A stretch of DNA of 64,000 bases from Erythrobacter sp. SD-21 (GCF_000181515.1 NZ_ABCG01000002.1:434001-498000); one strand, 5' to 3'. Positions 42,894-51,947 are shown, counted from the stretch's first letter. Numbers and translations: made by a program. Notes: a model not told the origin generated them from the letters alone.

Positions 42894-44021
42894 ATGAGCA
42901 GGCCCCGCATCCTCACCGTTTTCGGTACGCGTCCCGAAGCGATCAAGCTCTTTCCTCTGGTCCACGCGCTGGAAGCGGACGACCGCTTCGAGAGCCGCGT
43001 TTGCGTATCAGCGCAGCATCGCGATATGCTCGACCAGGTGCTCGCCATCGCGGCCATCTCGCTTCACCACGATCTCGACCTGATGACCGATCGGCAGACG
43101 CTCGACTCGCTGACGGCGCGGGCGTTGATGGGAATTGGCGCGGTGCTCGACGAGGAAAGGCCCGACTGGGTGGTGGTGCAGGGCGATACGACCACGGTCA
43201 TGGCGGGCGCGCTGGCTGCCTATTATCGCAAAATCCCGGTCTGCCATGTCGAGGCGGGCCTGAGGAGCGGCGATATCCACCAGCCTTGGCCCGAAGAGGT
43301 GAACCGGCGCATGGTGGGGACCTTCGCCAGGCTTCATTGCGCGCCGACGCGGGCCGCCGCCGAGGCCTTGCTAAGGGAAAACACCAATCCGGCGACGGTG
43401 CATGTTACCGGCAATACGGTGATCGACGCGCTGGAATGGGTGACGAAGCGGATCGAGGAGCACCCCTCGCTCGCGCAGGGCCTTGCCGGACTGGAAGCGC
43501 GCTTCGCTGGCAAGCGCATCATTGGCATGACCGCCCACCGGCGCGAGAATTTCGGCGAGGGCATGCAGAATATCGCCAATGGGGTTAAACGCATCGCCTC
43601 TCGTGATGACGTGGCGGTTATTTGCCCGGTCCATAGGAATCCCAATGTCCGCGCGGTGATGAGCGCCGAACTCGAGGGGCTCGAAAATGTCGCGTTGATC
43701 GAGCCGCTCGACTACCCGCATTTCGCCCGCCTGCTCGGTCTCAGCCACTTGATGCTGAGCGATAGCGGGGGAGTGCAGGAAGAAGCGCCCGCGCTGGGCA
43801 AGCCGGTGCTGGTACTGCGCGAGACCACCGAACGCCCCGAAGGGGTCAAAGCGGGCACGGCAAAGCTGGTTGGCACAAATGCCGACACTATCGTGCGCGA
43901 AACCTTCCGCCTGCTCGACGACGAGGCCGCCTATGCCGAAATGGCACGCGCGCATAATCCCTTCGGCGACGGAAAATCTGCGCAGCGCATCTGCGACCTG
44001 CTGGCAGAGAGCGAGCGCTGA
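42894..44021 (+). CDS. wecB: UDP-N-acetylglucosamine 2-epimerase (non-hydrolysing)
   Basis: Interconverts UDP-GlcNAc and UDP-ManNAc for surface polysaccharides. Family motifs: TVFGTRPEAIKLFPLV, VQGDTTTVMAGALAAYY, VCHVEAGLRSGDIHQPWPEE, GMTAHRRENFGEG and DSGGVQEEAPALGKPVLVLRETTERPEG. 375 residues. The next small membrane-protein frame overlaps its stop. A nucleotide-sugar epimerase is encoded on the other strand 370 bp away, so this is a small glycan-precursor area. Confidence 0.96.
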   Translation: MSRPRILTVFGTRPEAIKLFPLVHALEADDRFESRVCVSAQHRDMLDQVLAIAAISLHHDLDLMTDRQTLDSLTARALMGIGAVLDEERPDWVVVQGDTTTVMAGALAAYYRKIPVCHVEAGLRSGDIHQPWPEEVNRRMVGTFARLHCAPTRAAAEALLRENTNPATVHVTGNTVIDALEWVTKRIEEHPSLAQGLAGLEARFAGKRIIGMTAHRRENFGEGMQNIANGVKRIASRDDVAVICPVHRNPNVRAVMSAELEGLENVALIEPLDYPHFARLLGLSHLMLSDSGGVQEEAPALGKPVLVLRETTERPEGVKAGTAKLVGTNADTIVRETFRLLDDEAAYAEMARAHNPFGDGKSAQRICDLLAESER

Positions 44022-44389
44022 TCACCGGACTCATCATCCTCGCCTTCGTCGCCTACATGCTGGGGCGGTTATTGCGGGTGGATTGCCGGCGGGTGACGCG
44101 GCCGAATGTGGCAGTCGACGCGGAAGTGATCGAGAACCCCCGCCACTCAGGGTTCCTCTACTGGGAGGGGCCAACCACCCGCTATCGTTTCGAGTACGAA
44201 GGGCAAAAATACGAAGCGGACCGGTTTTTCCAGGCTCGGTCCGAGATTGGTTCGACCGAGAGGCTCACCTTCGCACAAGGGCATCCCGAAGACGCGCGCG
44301 AGCGACAATTGATTCCGCGCAGCTTCCTATATTTCTTGTTGCTGGCGGCTCTCGTCTACGCAGTGAGCTTGATAATGGGCTGGGTCTAA
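44018..44389 (+). CDS. Small two-helix membrane protein (DUF3592-like layout), probable CTG start
   Basis: The frame from ATG 44057 gives 110 residues starting MLGRLLRVDC with only one C-terminal helix (FLYFLLLAALVYAVSLIMG). In the same frame 13 more sense codons precede it, adding LITGLIILAFVAY, a second helix. The only candidate start for that is CTG 44018, which overlaps the wecB stop. The full form has helix, beta-rich soluble part (WEGPTTRYRFEYEGQKYEADRFF), helix, the layout of DUF3592 proteins. The start codon is the uncertain point; the conservative form is 44057-44389. Confidence 0.65.
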   Translation: MITGLIILAFVAYMLGRLLRVDCRRVTRPNVAVDAEVIENPRHSGFLYWEGPTTRYRFEYEGQKYEADRFFQARSEIGSTERLTFAQGHPEDARERQLIPRSFLYFLLLAALVYAVSLIMGWV

Positions 44390-44392
44390 AAG

Positions 44393-45391
44393 CTAGACCC
44401 CGTGGTACTCACGGTACCACTCGACGAATTTCGGAATGCCGTCCTCGATCCGCGTGGTCGGCTGGTAGCCGAGATCGCGCTGGATCGCGTCGATATCGGC
44501 ATAGGTCCGCGCGACATCGCCCGGCTGCATCGGAAGCAGTTCGACCTTCGCCTTCCTGCCGCAAGCCTCCTCGATCAGTTCGATCACGCGGGTGAGCTTC
44601 TCGCTGCGATGATTGCCGATGTTGTAGAGCGCATGGGCCTTGGTGCTGCCGCCGGGCTTGGGCGCGCCGTCATTGGCGGGCGGGCTGTCGATACAGGCGA
44701 GAACGCCCGCGACGATATCGTCGATATAGGTGAAGTCGCGCCACATTTCCCCCTTGTTGAACACCTTGATCGGCTCGCCCTTGAGGATCGCCTCGGTGAA
44801 GAGCCAGGCGGCCATGTCGGGGCGCCCCCAGGGGCCATAGACGGTGAAGAACCGCAGGCCCGTTAGCGGGATGCCGTATAGATGGGCGTATGTCTCGCTC
44901 ATCAGCTCGTCGGCGCGCTTGGTCGCGGCGTAGAGCGAGACGGGGTGGTCGACCCGGTCCTCCACTGCAAAGGGCAGCTGCTCGTTGCCGCCATAGACGG
45001 AGGAGGAGCTTGCATAGACCATGTGCGAACTGCCGCGCGCGCGGGCGACCTCGAGGAGGTTCAAATGCCCCAACAGATTCGCCTCGACATAGGCACGCGG
45101 GTTTTCAAGGCTGTAGCGCACGCCGGCCTGCGCGCCGACGTGGACGATGCGGTCGAAGCTCTCGCCTTCCAGCGCCGCGCTCAGCGCGGACCAGTCTGCA
45201 AAGTCGACCTGCTTGAAAGCGAAGCGCCCCGCCGCGCCGTCCTCGACATGCGCCACGCGGTCGCGCTTCAGCGATACCTGATAATAGTCGTTGAGGCTGT
45301 CGATCCCCAGAACCTCGTCGCCGCGCGTGCAAAGCCGCTCGGCGACGGCCGCGCCGATAAAGCCCGCCGCCCCGGTGACAAGGATCCGCAT
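44393..45391 (-). CDS. NAD-dependent nucleotide-sugar epimerase, UDP-glucuronate 4-epimerase type
   Basis: Extended short-chain dehydrogenase. NAD-binding GAAGFIGAAVAERL at about residues 7-20. Catalytic YAATK (YxxxK) follows VYASSSSVYGGNEQLPF. Substrate-loop features (GLRFFTVYGPWGRPDMA, FNKGEMWRDFTYIDDIVAG) fit the UDP-GlcA 4-epimerase branch. 332 residues. It is the last gene of the minus-strand run dnaJ-like, BrkB, fabI, epimerase, 7 bp after fabI. Exact sugar is inferred. Confidence 0.92.
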   Translation of the reverse strand: MRILVTGAAGFIGAAVAERLCTRGDEVLGIDSLNDYYQVSLKRDRVAHVEDGAAGRFAFKQVDFADWSALSAALEGESFDRIVHVGAQAGVRYSLENPRAYVEANLLGHLNLLEVARARGSSHMVYASSSSVYGGNEQLPFAVEDRVDHPVSLYAATKRADELMSETYAHLYGIPLTGLRFFTVYGPWGRPDMAAWLFTEAILKGEPIKVFNKGEMWRDFTYIDDIVAGVLACIDSPPANDGAPKPGGSTKAHALYNIGNHRSEKLTRVIELIEEACGRKAKVELLPMQPGDVARTYADIDAIQRDLGYQPTTRIEDGIPKFVEWYREYHGV

Positions 45392-45398
45392 GAAGCCG

Positions 45399-46208
45399 TC
45401 AGCCCTTGTCGAGCGCGATGTCGGGCGCGTCTTCCTGCTTCATGCCCACGATATGGTAGCCGGCATCAACGTGATGCGTTTCGCCCGTCACGCCGGAGGA
45501 AAGATCGGAGAGGAAATAGAGGCCCGAGCCGCCGACGTCGTCGATAGTGACGTTGCGGCGCAGGGGCGAATTCAACTCGTTCCACTTGAGGATGTAACGG
45601 AAGTCGCCAATGCCGCTGGCGGCCAGCGTCTTGATCGGCCCGGCACTGATGGCGTTCACACGGATGCCCTCGGGGCCAAGATCGTTGGCGAGGTACTGGA
45701 CGCTGGTTTCCAGCGCAGCCTTGGCCACGCCCATCACGTTGTAATGCGGCATGACCTTTTCCGCGCCATAATAGGTCAGCGTCAGGATCGATCCGCCATT
45801 GGGCATCATTTCCCGCGCCCGCTTGGCCACGGCAACCAGAGAATAGGCCGAGATGTTCATCGTCACGAGGAAGTTGTCGAGGCTGGTATCGAGATATTTG
45901 CCGCGCAGTTCGTTCTTGTCGGAAAAACCGATGGCATGCACCACGAAATCGATCGTGTCCCAGCGCTCCTTCAACGTGTCGAAAGCGCGGTCGAGCGCGT
46001 CCATGTCAGATACGTCGCATTCGAAGGTAAAATCACTGCCGAGCTGCTCGGCGAGGGGGATGACCCGCTTCTTCAGCGCATCGCCCTGGTAGGAGAACGC
46101 CATTTCCGCGCCATGTTCGTGCAGCTTCTTGGCGATGCCCCAGGCCAGCGATTTGTCATTGGCCAACCCCATGATGAGGCCGCGCTTGCCCTTCGTCAGA
46201 CCGCTCAT
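45399..46208 (-). CDS. fabI: Enoyl-[acyl-carrier-protein] reductase (NADH) FabI
   Basis: Last step of each fatty-acid elongation cycle. N-terminal GLTKGKRGLIMGLANDKSLAWGIA is the FabI-specific NADH site. The catalytic Tyr-x6-Lys is YNVMGVAK, with the second Tyr in LTYYGAEK just before. DDVGGSGLYFLSDLSSGVTGE is the conserved C-terminal part. 269 residues. FabI is the triclosan/isoniazid-type drug target family. The start overlaps the BrkB stop by 4 nt. Confidence 0.97.
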   Translation of the reverse strand: MSGLTKGKRGLIMGLANDKSLAWGIAKKLHEHGAEMAFSYQGDALKKRVIPLAEQLGSDFTFECDVSDMDALDRAFDTLKERWDTIDFVVHAIGFSDKNELRGKYLDTSLDNFLVTMNISAYSLVAVAKRAREMMPNGGSILTLTYYGAEKVMPHYNVMGVAKAALETSVQYLANDLGPEGIRVNAISAGPIKTLAASGIGDFRYILKWNELNSPLRRNVTIDDVGGSGLYFLSDLSSGVTGETHHVDAGYHIVGMKQEDAPDIALDKG

Positions 46209-47098
46209 TCCTCAATTCCTTCCCGTTCTTCCAGCATTTCCCTGGCGAGCTGCGCCCTTCGCCGATCGTCTTTCTGCCCGACCATGGTCATCTCCTCTTC
46301 CGGAGTTTCCGCAAGGGCAGCGTTCAGTTCCGCGCCGATAACGACACCGAGGCCGACAAGCCAGAAAAAGAACAGCGCGATCATCACGCCCGCCAGACCG
46401 CCATAGGTGAGATCGTAGGTAAAAAAGCTACTCAGCACTGCGGGCATGATCGTCGTCACCGCGATCCACCACAGCGTCGTCAGCAGGACACCCGGCCATT
46501 TGGGGTAGCGGTGGCGGCGGTATTTCGACGGGGTCAGCGTGTAGAAGATAAGGTAGAGCGAACCGAACAGGCCGAAGGCGGGCACGATGCGCGACAGTTG
46601 CAGTTCGAGCAGCCGGTCGACTAGCTGGGGGAAATAGGCCTCGATCACCTGCTGCGCCGTGCCGATCACGAATTGCGCCATCAGACTCAGCATGAGCAGG
46701 AAAACCGCACCGAGGATCACGCCGGTCGAAAACAGGCGGTACTTCCAGAACGCCTTCGTCGCCTCTGTGCCATAAGCGCGGCGCAGGATGTCGCGAATGG
46801 TTTCGACGAGGCTGCCGACAGTCCACAAGGCGACGAAAGCCCCGGCCCAGAGCAACCAGCCGCTGCGCGCCTGCACGACGTCGCGCGCGACCGGCTCAAT
46901 GACGTTGCCGACCACCGGGGGCAGGGCGTAGAGGACGGCGTTGATCGTGGCCGCCCGCTCGCTTTCCTCGCCGATGGCGGAAAACACGGCCGCACCGAGG
47001 ATGAAGAAGGGGAAAATCGCCAGCATCGCCAGATAGGCGAGGTTGCCGGCGTGGATGAAACCGTCGTTATAGGTGCCGACCAACGTGCGCTTGGCCAC
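46205..47098 (-). CDS. YihY/BrkB family membrane protein (paralogue 2), N-terminus probably longer
   Basis: Polytopic BrkB-family protein: YNDGFIHAGNLAYLAMLAIFPFFILGAAVFS, WLLWAGAFVALWTVGSLVETIRDILRRAYGTE and LAGVMIALFFFWLVGLGVVIGAELNAAL. 297 residues from GTG 47098. The frame stays open upstream to the dnaJ-like stop, adding 45 codons with believable residues (SPEARRKEAHHLSGRIKNHV). The only initiator candidate there is CTG 47233, preceded by GGAG eight bases away. The GTG start is listed as the conservative choice. Function unknown; the partner of fabI in an overlapping operon. Confidence 0.85.
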   Translation of the reverse strand: MAKRTLVGTYNDGFIHAGNLAYLAMLAIFPFFILGAAVFSAIGEESERAATINAVLYALPPVVGNVIEPVARDVVQARSGWLLWAGAFVALWTVGSLVETIRDILRRAYGTEATKAFWKYRLFSTGVILGAVFLLMLSLMAQFVIGTAQQVIEAYFPQLVDRLLELQLSRIVPAFGLFGSLYLIFYTLTPSKYRRHRYPKWPGVLLTTLWWIAVTTIMPAVLSSFFTYDLTYGGLAGVMIALFFFWLVGLGVVIGAELNAALAETPEEEMTMVGQKDDRRRAQLAREMLEEREGIEE

Positions 47099-47236
47099 TT
47101 GCCAGGCGCGCGTTCCCGGGCCGACGTGGTTCTTGATCCGCCCGCTGAGGTGATGCGCTTCCTTGCGGCGTGCCTCGGGCGAGAGCGAATAGATTTCGCG
47201 CTCTTGCGGCGGGGGAAGGTGGGAGGGAGACAGTCC

Positions 47237-48217
47237 TTAGGCTCCGAGGTCGGCTCGCGGGTCGCTGTCGTCCTTCCACCCATCGAGCCGCTTGGCAAGT
47301 TCGCCGAGGTCTTTCGGCAGCTGAATTTCCAGCGTCACCAGCTGGTCGCCGCGGCTGCCGTCCTTCCTGGTGAAGCCCTTGCCCTTGAGGCGCAGCACGG
47401 TCCCGCCACTCGTGCCTGCCTTGATGCTCATCATCACCGGCCCGTCGACCGTGGGCACGCGGACCTTGCCCCCGTTCACCGCCTCGTCGAGCGTGATCGG
47501 CAGGTCGAAACGCACGTCGAAACCGTCGCGCGTGAAGAGCTTGTGCCGGTCGACCTTGATGGTGACGAGGCCGTCACCCGCGCCGCCGGGGCCCTGCTGG
47601 CCCTTGCCCTTGAGGCGCATCTGCGTGCCGTCCTCGAGCCCCTTGGGCAGTTTCAGGTCGATCGTCTTGCCGTCGGCCAGCGTGATCCGCTGGTCCTTCA
47701 GCGTGGCGGCGTCGGTGAAGGCGACCCGCAGATTATAGGCAATGTCCGCGCCCTTCTGGGGTGGGGGGCGCCGGCCACCGAAGGGGTCACCGCCCATGCC
47801 GCCGGAACGTCCGCGCGCGCCGCCCCGGCCACCGCCGAAGAGGCCTTCGAAAATGTCACCGAGGTCGACGTTCTCGTTGCCGAAGCCTTCGAAATCCTCC
47901 GCCCGGAAGCCGCGCTGGCCACCGGATCCACGCGCGCCGCCGAAACCGCCACCGTTGAAGCCGCCGCCGCCCATGCCTCCGAAGGGATTGGTCGGATTGC
48001 CTTCCATGTCGATCTCACCGCGGTCGAACTGGGCGCGCTTGTCCTTGTCGGACAAGAGGTCATAGGCCTTGGTCACGTCGGAGAACTTCTCCGAAGCCTT
48101 GGGATTGTCCTTGTTCTTGTCAGGATGCAGTTCCTTGGCGAGCTTGCGATAGGCGCTCTTGATCGCCTTTTCGTCTGCGCTGCGCGCGACGCCGAGGGTG
48201 GAATAGGGGTCTGCCAT
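47237..48217 (-). CDS. DnaJ C-terminal domain co-chaperone (CbpA-like)
   Basis: J-domain at residues 1-~70 with the HPD motif (ELHPDKNKDNPKASEKFSDV). A Gly/Phe/Arg-rich linker follows (GGMGGGGFNGGGFGGARGSGG). Two DnaJ C-terminal substrate domains run from GADIAYNLRVAFTDAA to the end. The zinc-finger CxxCxGxG repeats of true DnaJ are absent, so it is a CbpA/DnaJ2-type protein. 326 residues. First gene of a four-gene minus-strand operon with BrkB, fabI and the epimerase. Confidence 0.94.
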   Translation of the reverse strand: MADPYSTLGVARSADEKAIKSAYRKLAKELHPDKNKDNPKASEKFSDVTKAYDLLSDKDKRAQFDRGEIDMEGNPTNPFGGMGGGGFNGGGFGGARGSGGQRGFRAEDFEGFGNENVDLGDIFEGLFGGGRGGARGRSGGMGGDPFGGRRPPPQKGADIAYNLRVAFTDAATLKDQRITLADGKTIDLKLPKGLEDGTQMRLKGKGQQGPGGAGDGLVTIKVDRHKLFTRDGFDVRFDLPITLDEAVNGGKVRVPTVDGPVMMSIKAGTSGGTVLRLKGKGFTRKDGSRGDQLVTLEIQLPKDLGELAKRLDGWKDDSDPRADLGA

Positions 48218-48442
48218 GGTGTGTTAGCTAGTTGCGACGGTGGCAGCGCGCAAGTGGGGCGCTGGCGAGCGACGGCCCGATCGGCCTTTCCTACTTTTTG
48301 CAAGGGGGCTAGGGGTGCGCATCATGTGCTTCTCAAACCGTCCGAAAACCGCAGAAGTTCCGCATTTGACGGGCGAATTCGGCGGTCCGCGCTTTTTCCC
48401 GCAGGACCGTGTTCCATCTGTTCCAAGCTGTAGGACGGTCCG

Positions 48443-49066
48443 ATGAACGAGACCGAAAGCGCGATTCCCGTCACGGACCCCTTCACGCTGTTCGAGGCAT
48501 GGTTCGCTGAAGCGAAGGAAGCGGAGCCGAACGATCCCAACGCCATGGCGCTGGCCACGGCGACGCCCGAAGGACGACCATCGGTGCGTATGGTTCTGCT
48601 GAAAGGGCATGGCAGCCATTGGGGCGATGGCGGTGGTTTCGTCTTCTATACCAACGCGGAGAGCCGCAAAGGCGAGGAAATCCGGGCGAACATGCAGGCC
48701 AGCCTGCTGTTCCACTGGAAGAGCCTGCGCCGCCAGATCCGCATCGAAGGCCCGCTGACCGAGGTGTCGAGCGAGCAGGCAGATTCCTATTTCCATTCGC
48801 GCCCGCGCGTTTCGCAGATCGGCTCTGCGGCCAGCGACCAGTCGCGGCCCCTGCCGGACCGGCAGGTCTATCTCGACCGCGTGGCCGCGCTGGAGGAGCG
48901 CTATCCCGAAGGCGACATTCCGCGCCCGCAGCACTGGACCGGCTTCCTGCTGACCCCGACGGCCATCGAGTTCTGGTCCGACCGCGAATTCCGCCTCCAC
49001 GACCGCCGCCGCTTCACCCGCGAAGGGCCGGGCGAGGCGTGGACCAACACGCTGCTCTATCCATGA
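48443..49066 (+). CDS. pdxH: Pyridoxamine 5'-phosphate oxidase
   Basis: FMN-dependent oxidation of PNP/PMP to pyridoxal phosphate. Motifs: NAMALATATPEGRPSVRMVLLKGH, FVFYTNAESRKGEEI, ASLLFHWKSLRRQIRIEGPL and the C-terminal GEAWTNTLLYP (usually RLxP). FWSDREFRLHDRRRF is also characteristic. 207 residues. Stop overlaps the CDF transporter start (ATGA). The preceding 225-bp divergent gap to the dnaJ-like gene shows no gene. Confidence 0.96.
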   Translation: MNETESAIPVTDPFTLFEAWFAEAKEAEPNDPNAMALATATPEGRPSVRMVLLKGHGSHWGDGGGFVFYTNAESRKGEEIRANMQASLLFHWKSLRRQIRIEGPLTEVSSEQADSYFHSRPRVSQIGSAASDQSRPLPDRQVYLDRVAALEERYPEGDIPRPQHWTGFLLTPTAIEFWSDREFRLHDRRRFTREGPGEAWTNTLLYP

Positions 49067-50001
49067 CCGACAATCGCGCTCGCCTCGCCCGCTCGGCGGC
49101 GATAGCCTCGATATTGGTGGCGGTCATCCTCGTCGCGCTGAAGGCTTGGGCGAGCTGGAAGACCGGCTCGACCGCCATGCTCGGCAGCCTTGCCGATTCG
49201 GCGCTCGATCTGATCGCATCGATCGCAACGCTCACCGGGGTCTGGATCGCTTCCATGCCCGCCGACGAGGATCATCGCTTCGGCCACGGCAAGGCCGAAG
49301 CGCTGGCGGCGATCTTCCAGGTCATGCTGATCGCGCTTTCCGCCTTCGGCATCGCGGCGCGCGCCATCACGCAGCTGGTGGATGGCGGGCAGACCTCCGC
49401 GGCCGAGGAAGGGATCGCCGTCTCGGTAATTGCCATCGCGCTCACCTTCGCGCTGCTCGGCTGGCAGCGCTATGTGATGAACCGGACGCGCAGCCTGGCG
49501 ATCCAGACCGATCACCTGCATTACAAGTCCGACCTCTTCCTTAACCTCGCCGTCATCGCGGCGCTGGTGCTCGACCAGTTTGCGGGTTTCGGCAGGGCCG
49601 ATCCGCTGTTCGGCCTTGCAATCGCAGCCTGGCTCGGCTGGGGCGCGTTCACCGCCGCGCGCGATGCGGTGGACGATCTGATGGACCGCGAATGGCCGGA
49701 GGAAAAGCGGCTCGCCTTCGTGGAAGCCGCGGCGCGCCATCCGGAGCTTTCCAACCTCCACGATTTGCGTACGCGCACCAGCGGCAACCGCGATTTCGTG
49801 CAGTTCCATGTCGACCTGCCCGGCGCGATGACCGTCGAAGAGGCGCATGACATCATCGAGCGGGTGGAAGAGGATCTGTGCAAGCGCTTCCCGCACATGG
49901 AGCTGCTGATCCACATCGACCCCGAAGGCCATGTCGACGAGCCCGGCAACCTGCTGGTCGAGGAAGACGAATTCGCAAAGCTGGAACAGGACGAGCAATG
50001 A
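49063..50001 (+). CDS. Cation diffusion facilitator (FieF-like) metal efflux transporter
   Basis: Proton-coupled divalent metal exporter. Six helices. The metal site DxxxD is in GSLADSALDLIASI, and HxxxD in TDHLHYKSDLFLN. The signature HRFGHGKAEALAA lies in the first cytoplasmic loop. The C-terminal cytoplasmic ferredoxin-like domain includes HDLRTRTSGNRDFVQFHVDLPG and HMELLIHIDPEGH. ATG 49063 overlaps the pdxH stop. 312 residues. Metal preference (Fe/Zn/Cd) is not determined by sequence alone. Confidence 0.94.
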   Translation: MTDNRARLARSAAIASILVAVILVALKAWASWKTGSTAMLGSLADSALDLIASIATLTGVWIASMPADEDHRFGHGKAEALAAIFQVMLIALSAFGIAARAITQLVDGGQTSAAEEGIAVSVIAIALTFALLGWQRYVMNRTRSLAIQTDHLHYKSDLFLNLAVIAALVLDQFAGFGRADPLFGLAIAAWLGWGAFTAARDAVDDLMDREWPEEKRLAFVEAAARHPELSNLHDLRTRTSGNRDFVQFHVDLPGAMTVEEAHDIIERVEEDLCKRFPHMELLIHIDPEGHVDEPGNLLVEEDEFAKLEQDEQ

Positions 50002-50792
50002 AACTGCCCTATACCCATGTCGATGCCTTCGCCTCGCGGCCCTTCACCGGCAATCAGGCGGCGGTGATGCCGCTCGATGCGTGGCTCGACGATGCGACGC
50101 TGCTGGCCATCGCGGAAGAGAACAACTTCGCCGAAACCGCCTTCCTCGTGAAGGACGGCAGCGGCGAGGCCGAGTACGAGCTGCGCTGGTTCACCCCGAC
50201 CGAGGAAGTGCGCCTGTGCGGCCATGCGACTCTGGCAAGCGGGCATGTCCTCCTCACCCGCGACGGCGGCGACGCGGTGACCTTCCGCACGCGGCAGGCG
50301 GGCGTCCTCGAAGTGCGCCGGAGCGAAGCGGGTTACGAGCTCGCCCTCCCTCTCATCCCGACCGAAAGGGGCGAATGGGACGAGGCGGTGGCCCTGCTGG
50401 GTGCGAAACCGAGGGAAGTCTGGCTCAACCCCGATGGATACGGCATCTACTTGTTCGGCAGCGAGGCCGAGGTGCTGGCCCTCGATCCCGACCTCAAGGG
50501 CCTGAAGGCGCTCGGGAACGACCAGTTCATCTGCACCGCCTTCGGCCAGAACACCGACGTCGTCAGCCGCGTCTTCGTGCCCGGCGGCGGGGTGGATGAG
50601 GACAGCTTCACCGGCTCGGCGCACGCCTGCCTCACCGATTTCTGGACCATGAAGCTGGGGCGGGAGAGCTTCAGCGCCTTCCAGGCCTCTCAGCGGGGTG
50701 GCTATGCGCAATGCCGCAAGGATGGCGACAAAGCCGTGCTCGGCGGCCAGTGCGTGACCGTGGTGGAGGGAAGCTTTTACCTGCCCTCGTAG
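49998..50792 (+). CDS. PhzF family isomerase/epimerase-like protein
   Basis: Two-lobed PhzF fold; the name comes from phenazine synthesis but most members have unknown substrates. The catalytic Glu is in NNFAETAFLV (about residue 45). Other motifs: LRWFTPTEEVRLCGHATLASGHVL, and DEDSFTGSAHACL near the C-terminus. 264 residues from ATG 49998, overlapping the transporter stop. No phenazine genes are nearby, so phenazine production should not be inferred. The 3' end overlaps the convergent hydrolase by 16 nt. Confidence 0.92.
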   Translation: MKLPYTHVDAFASRPFTGNQAAVMPLDAWLDDATLLAIAEENNFAETAFLVKDGSGEAEYELRWFTPTEEVRLCGHATLASGHVLLTRDGGDAVTFRTRQAGVLEVRRSEAGYELALPLIPTERGEWDEAVALLGAKPREVWLNPDGYGIYLFGSEAEVLALDPDLKGLKALGNDQFICTAFGQNTDVVSRVFVPGGGVDEDSFTGSAHACLTDFWTMKLGRESFSAFQASQRGGYAQCRKDGDKAVLGGQCVTVVEGSFYLPS

Positions 50793-51910
50793 GGATAGAG
50801 CTCCACGACATCGGCGAGCTGCTGGAGCATCGCCATCCGCTCCTCGCGGTTGGAATGGCCCAGCCGCACCACCGTAAGCCCCTGTTCGGGCGAAACGAAC
50901 ACATATTGCCCCATATGGCCGATCATCGAGAACGCCGATTGCGGCGCGCGGTCCGGGAACAGCGGGTGTTCGGCTTCACCCGTCGGGCGGTTGAGCCAGG
51001 TCTGCAGCCCGTAATGCGGCGACTTGGGGCTGGGCGTGACCATCGCCTCGACCCAGCTGCGCGGGATCAGCTGCTCGCCCTCGTGCGAACCCTTGCGGCG
51101 CATCAGTTCGCCGAGCCTGGCCCAGTCGCGCGCGGTGGCGTGCATCAGGCTGCCGCCGACCAGCGTGCCCGCGCGGTCGAATTCGGGGACCATCGAGGTC
51201 GCGCCCAGCGGCTCGAACAGCCGGGCGTAGAGATAGTCGCTCACCGCGCGCCGGCGCGCTGCGGGATGGTCGGCATCGCTGAGCGCCCGCGCGGCGATGT
51301 CGGCGAGGATGACCGTGGTGTTGGAGGAGTATTCGAAGCGCTCGCCCGGCTCGGCCTCGGGCGGCTGCGCGGTGGCGTAATCGGCCATGTCGTCGCGCCC
51401 GTCGAGGAAGAGCATGCGGACCTCGCTGCTCTCGTAAGGAATGGGGCCGGCCTCGGTATGCTCCAGCCCGCTGCGCATCTGGAGGAGGTGGCGCAAGGTA
51501 ATGTCGGCGCGCGGATCGCCGCTGCGCTGCCAGCGCGGGACGGGGGCAGGCTGGTCGAGACGCAGCAGGCCGTCGCCCACCAGTTGGCCGATCAGCAGCG
51601 CGGTGACCGTCTTGGCCATCGACCAGCTGACGAAGCGCGTGTCCGCGTCATAACCCTCGGCGTAGCGTTCGGCCGCGATCTTGCCGTCCTTCATGACGAT
51701 CAGCGCGCGCGTTTCGCCAAGGCCTTCCATGGTGAAGAGATCGTCCACCTCGCGCGCCAGCGCCTTGGCCGGCGCGCCAGCGTCCTTGGTGATGGCGGAG
51801 AGCGCTTCCTCGCTCAACTCGGGCGCTTCGGCAGGGCCGGGCGAACCGCACGCGGCAAGGCTTGTCGTAGCAAGGGCAAGGGCGATAAGGGGGCGCGACC
51901 GAGTGAACAT
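50777..51910 (-). CDS. Serine hydrolase, beta-lactamase class C/DD-peptidase family, lipoprotein
   Basis: Beta-lactamase superfamily lipoprotein. Signal with lipobox LAAC at about residue 21 (ALATTSLAACGSPGP). The SxxK motif is SWSMAKTV, the YxN motif YSSNTTV, and the third motif appears as HMG in MIGHMGQYVF in place of KTG. 377 residues. It may act on D-Ala peptides or esters; resistance is not implied. Convergent with the PhzF gene. Confidence 0.9.
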   Translation of the reverse strand: MFTRSRPLIALALATTSLAACGSPGPAEAPELSEEALSAITKDAGAPAKALAREVDDLFTMEGLGETRALIVMKDGKIAAERYAEGYDADTRFVSWSMAKTVTALLIGQLVGDGLLRLDQPAPVPRWQRSGDPRADITLRHLLQMRSGLEHTEAGPIPYESSEVRMLFLDGRDDMADYATAQPPEAEPGERFEYSSNTTVILADIAARALSDADHPAARRRAVSDYLYARLFEPLGATSMVPEFDRAGTLVGGSLMHATARDWARLGELMRRKGSHEGEQLIPRSWVEAMVTPSPKSPHYGLQTWLNRPTGEAEHPLFPDRAPQSAFSMIGHMGQYVFVSPEQGLTVVRLGHSNREERMAMLQQLADVVELYPYEGR

Positions 51911-51947
51911 GGTGTCGCGTCACTCGCATGAGGAAATGACCCGCGCA

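Noticed and set aside
44381..44400. GGGTCTA-AAAGC-TAGACCC between convergent genes, considered as a bidirectional terminator
   Set aside because: Seven base pairs, overlapping both stop regions, with no T-run on either strand.
48240..48446. 68-codon plus-strand frame in the dnaJ-like/pdxH gap
   Set aside because: No ribosome site, Arg/Pro-rich composition, no recognisable motif; it overlaps the pdxH start. The gap is better read as a divergent promoter region.
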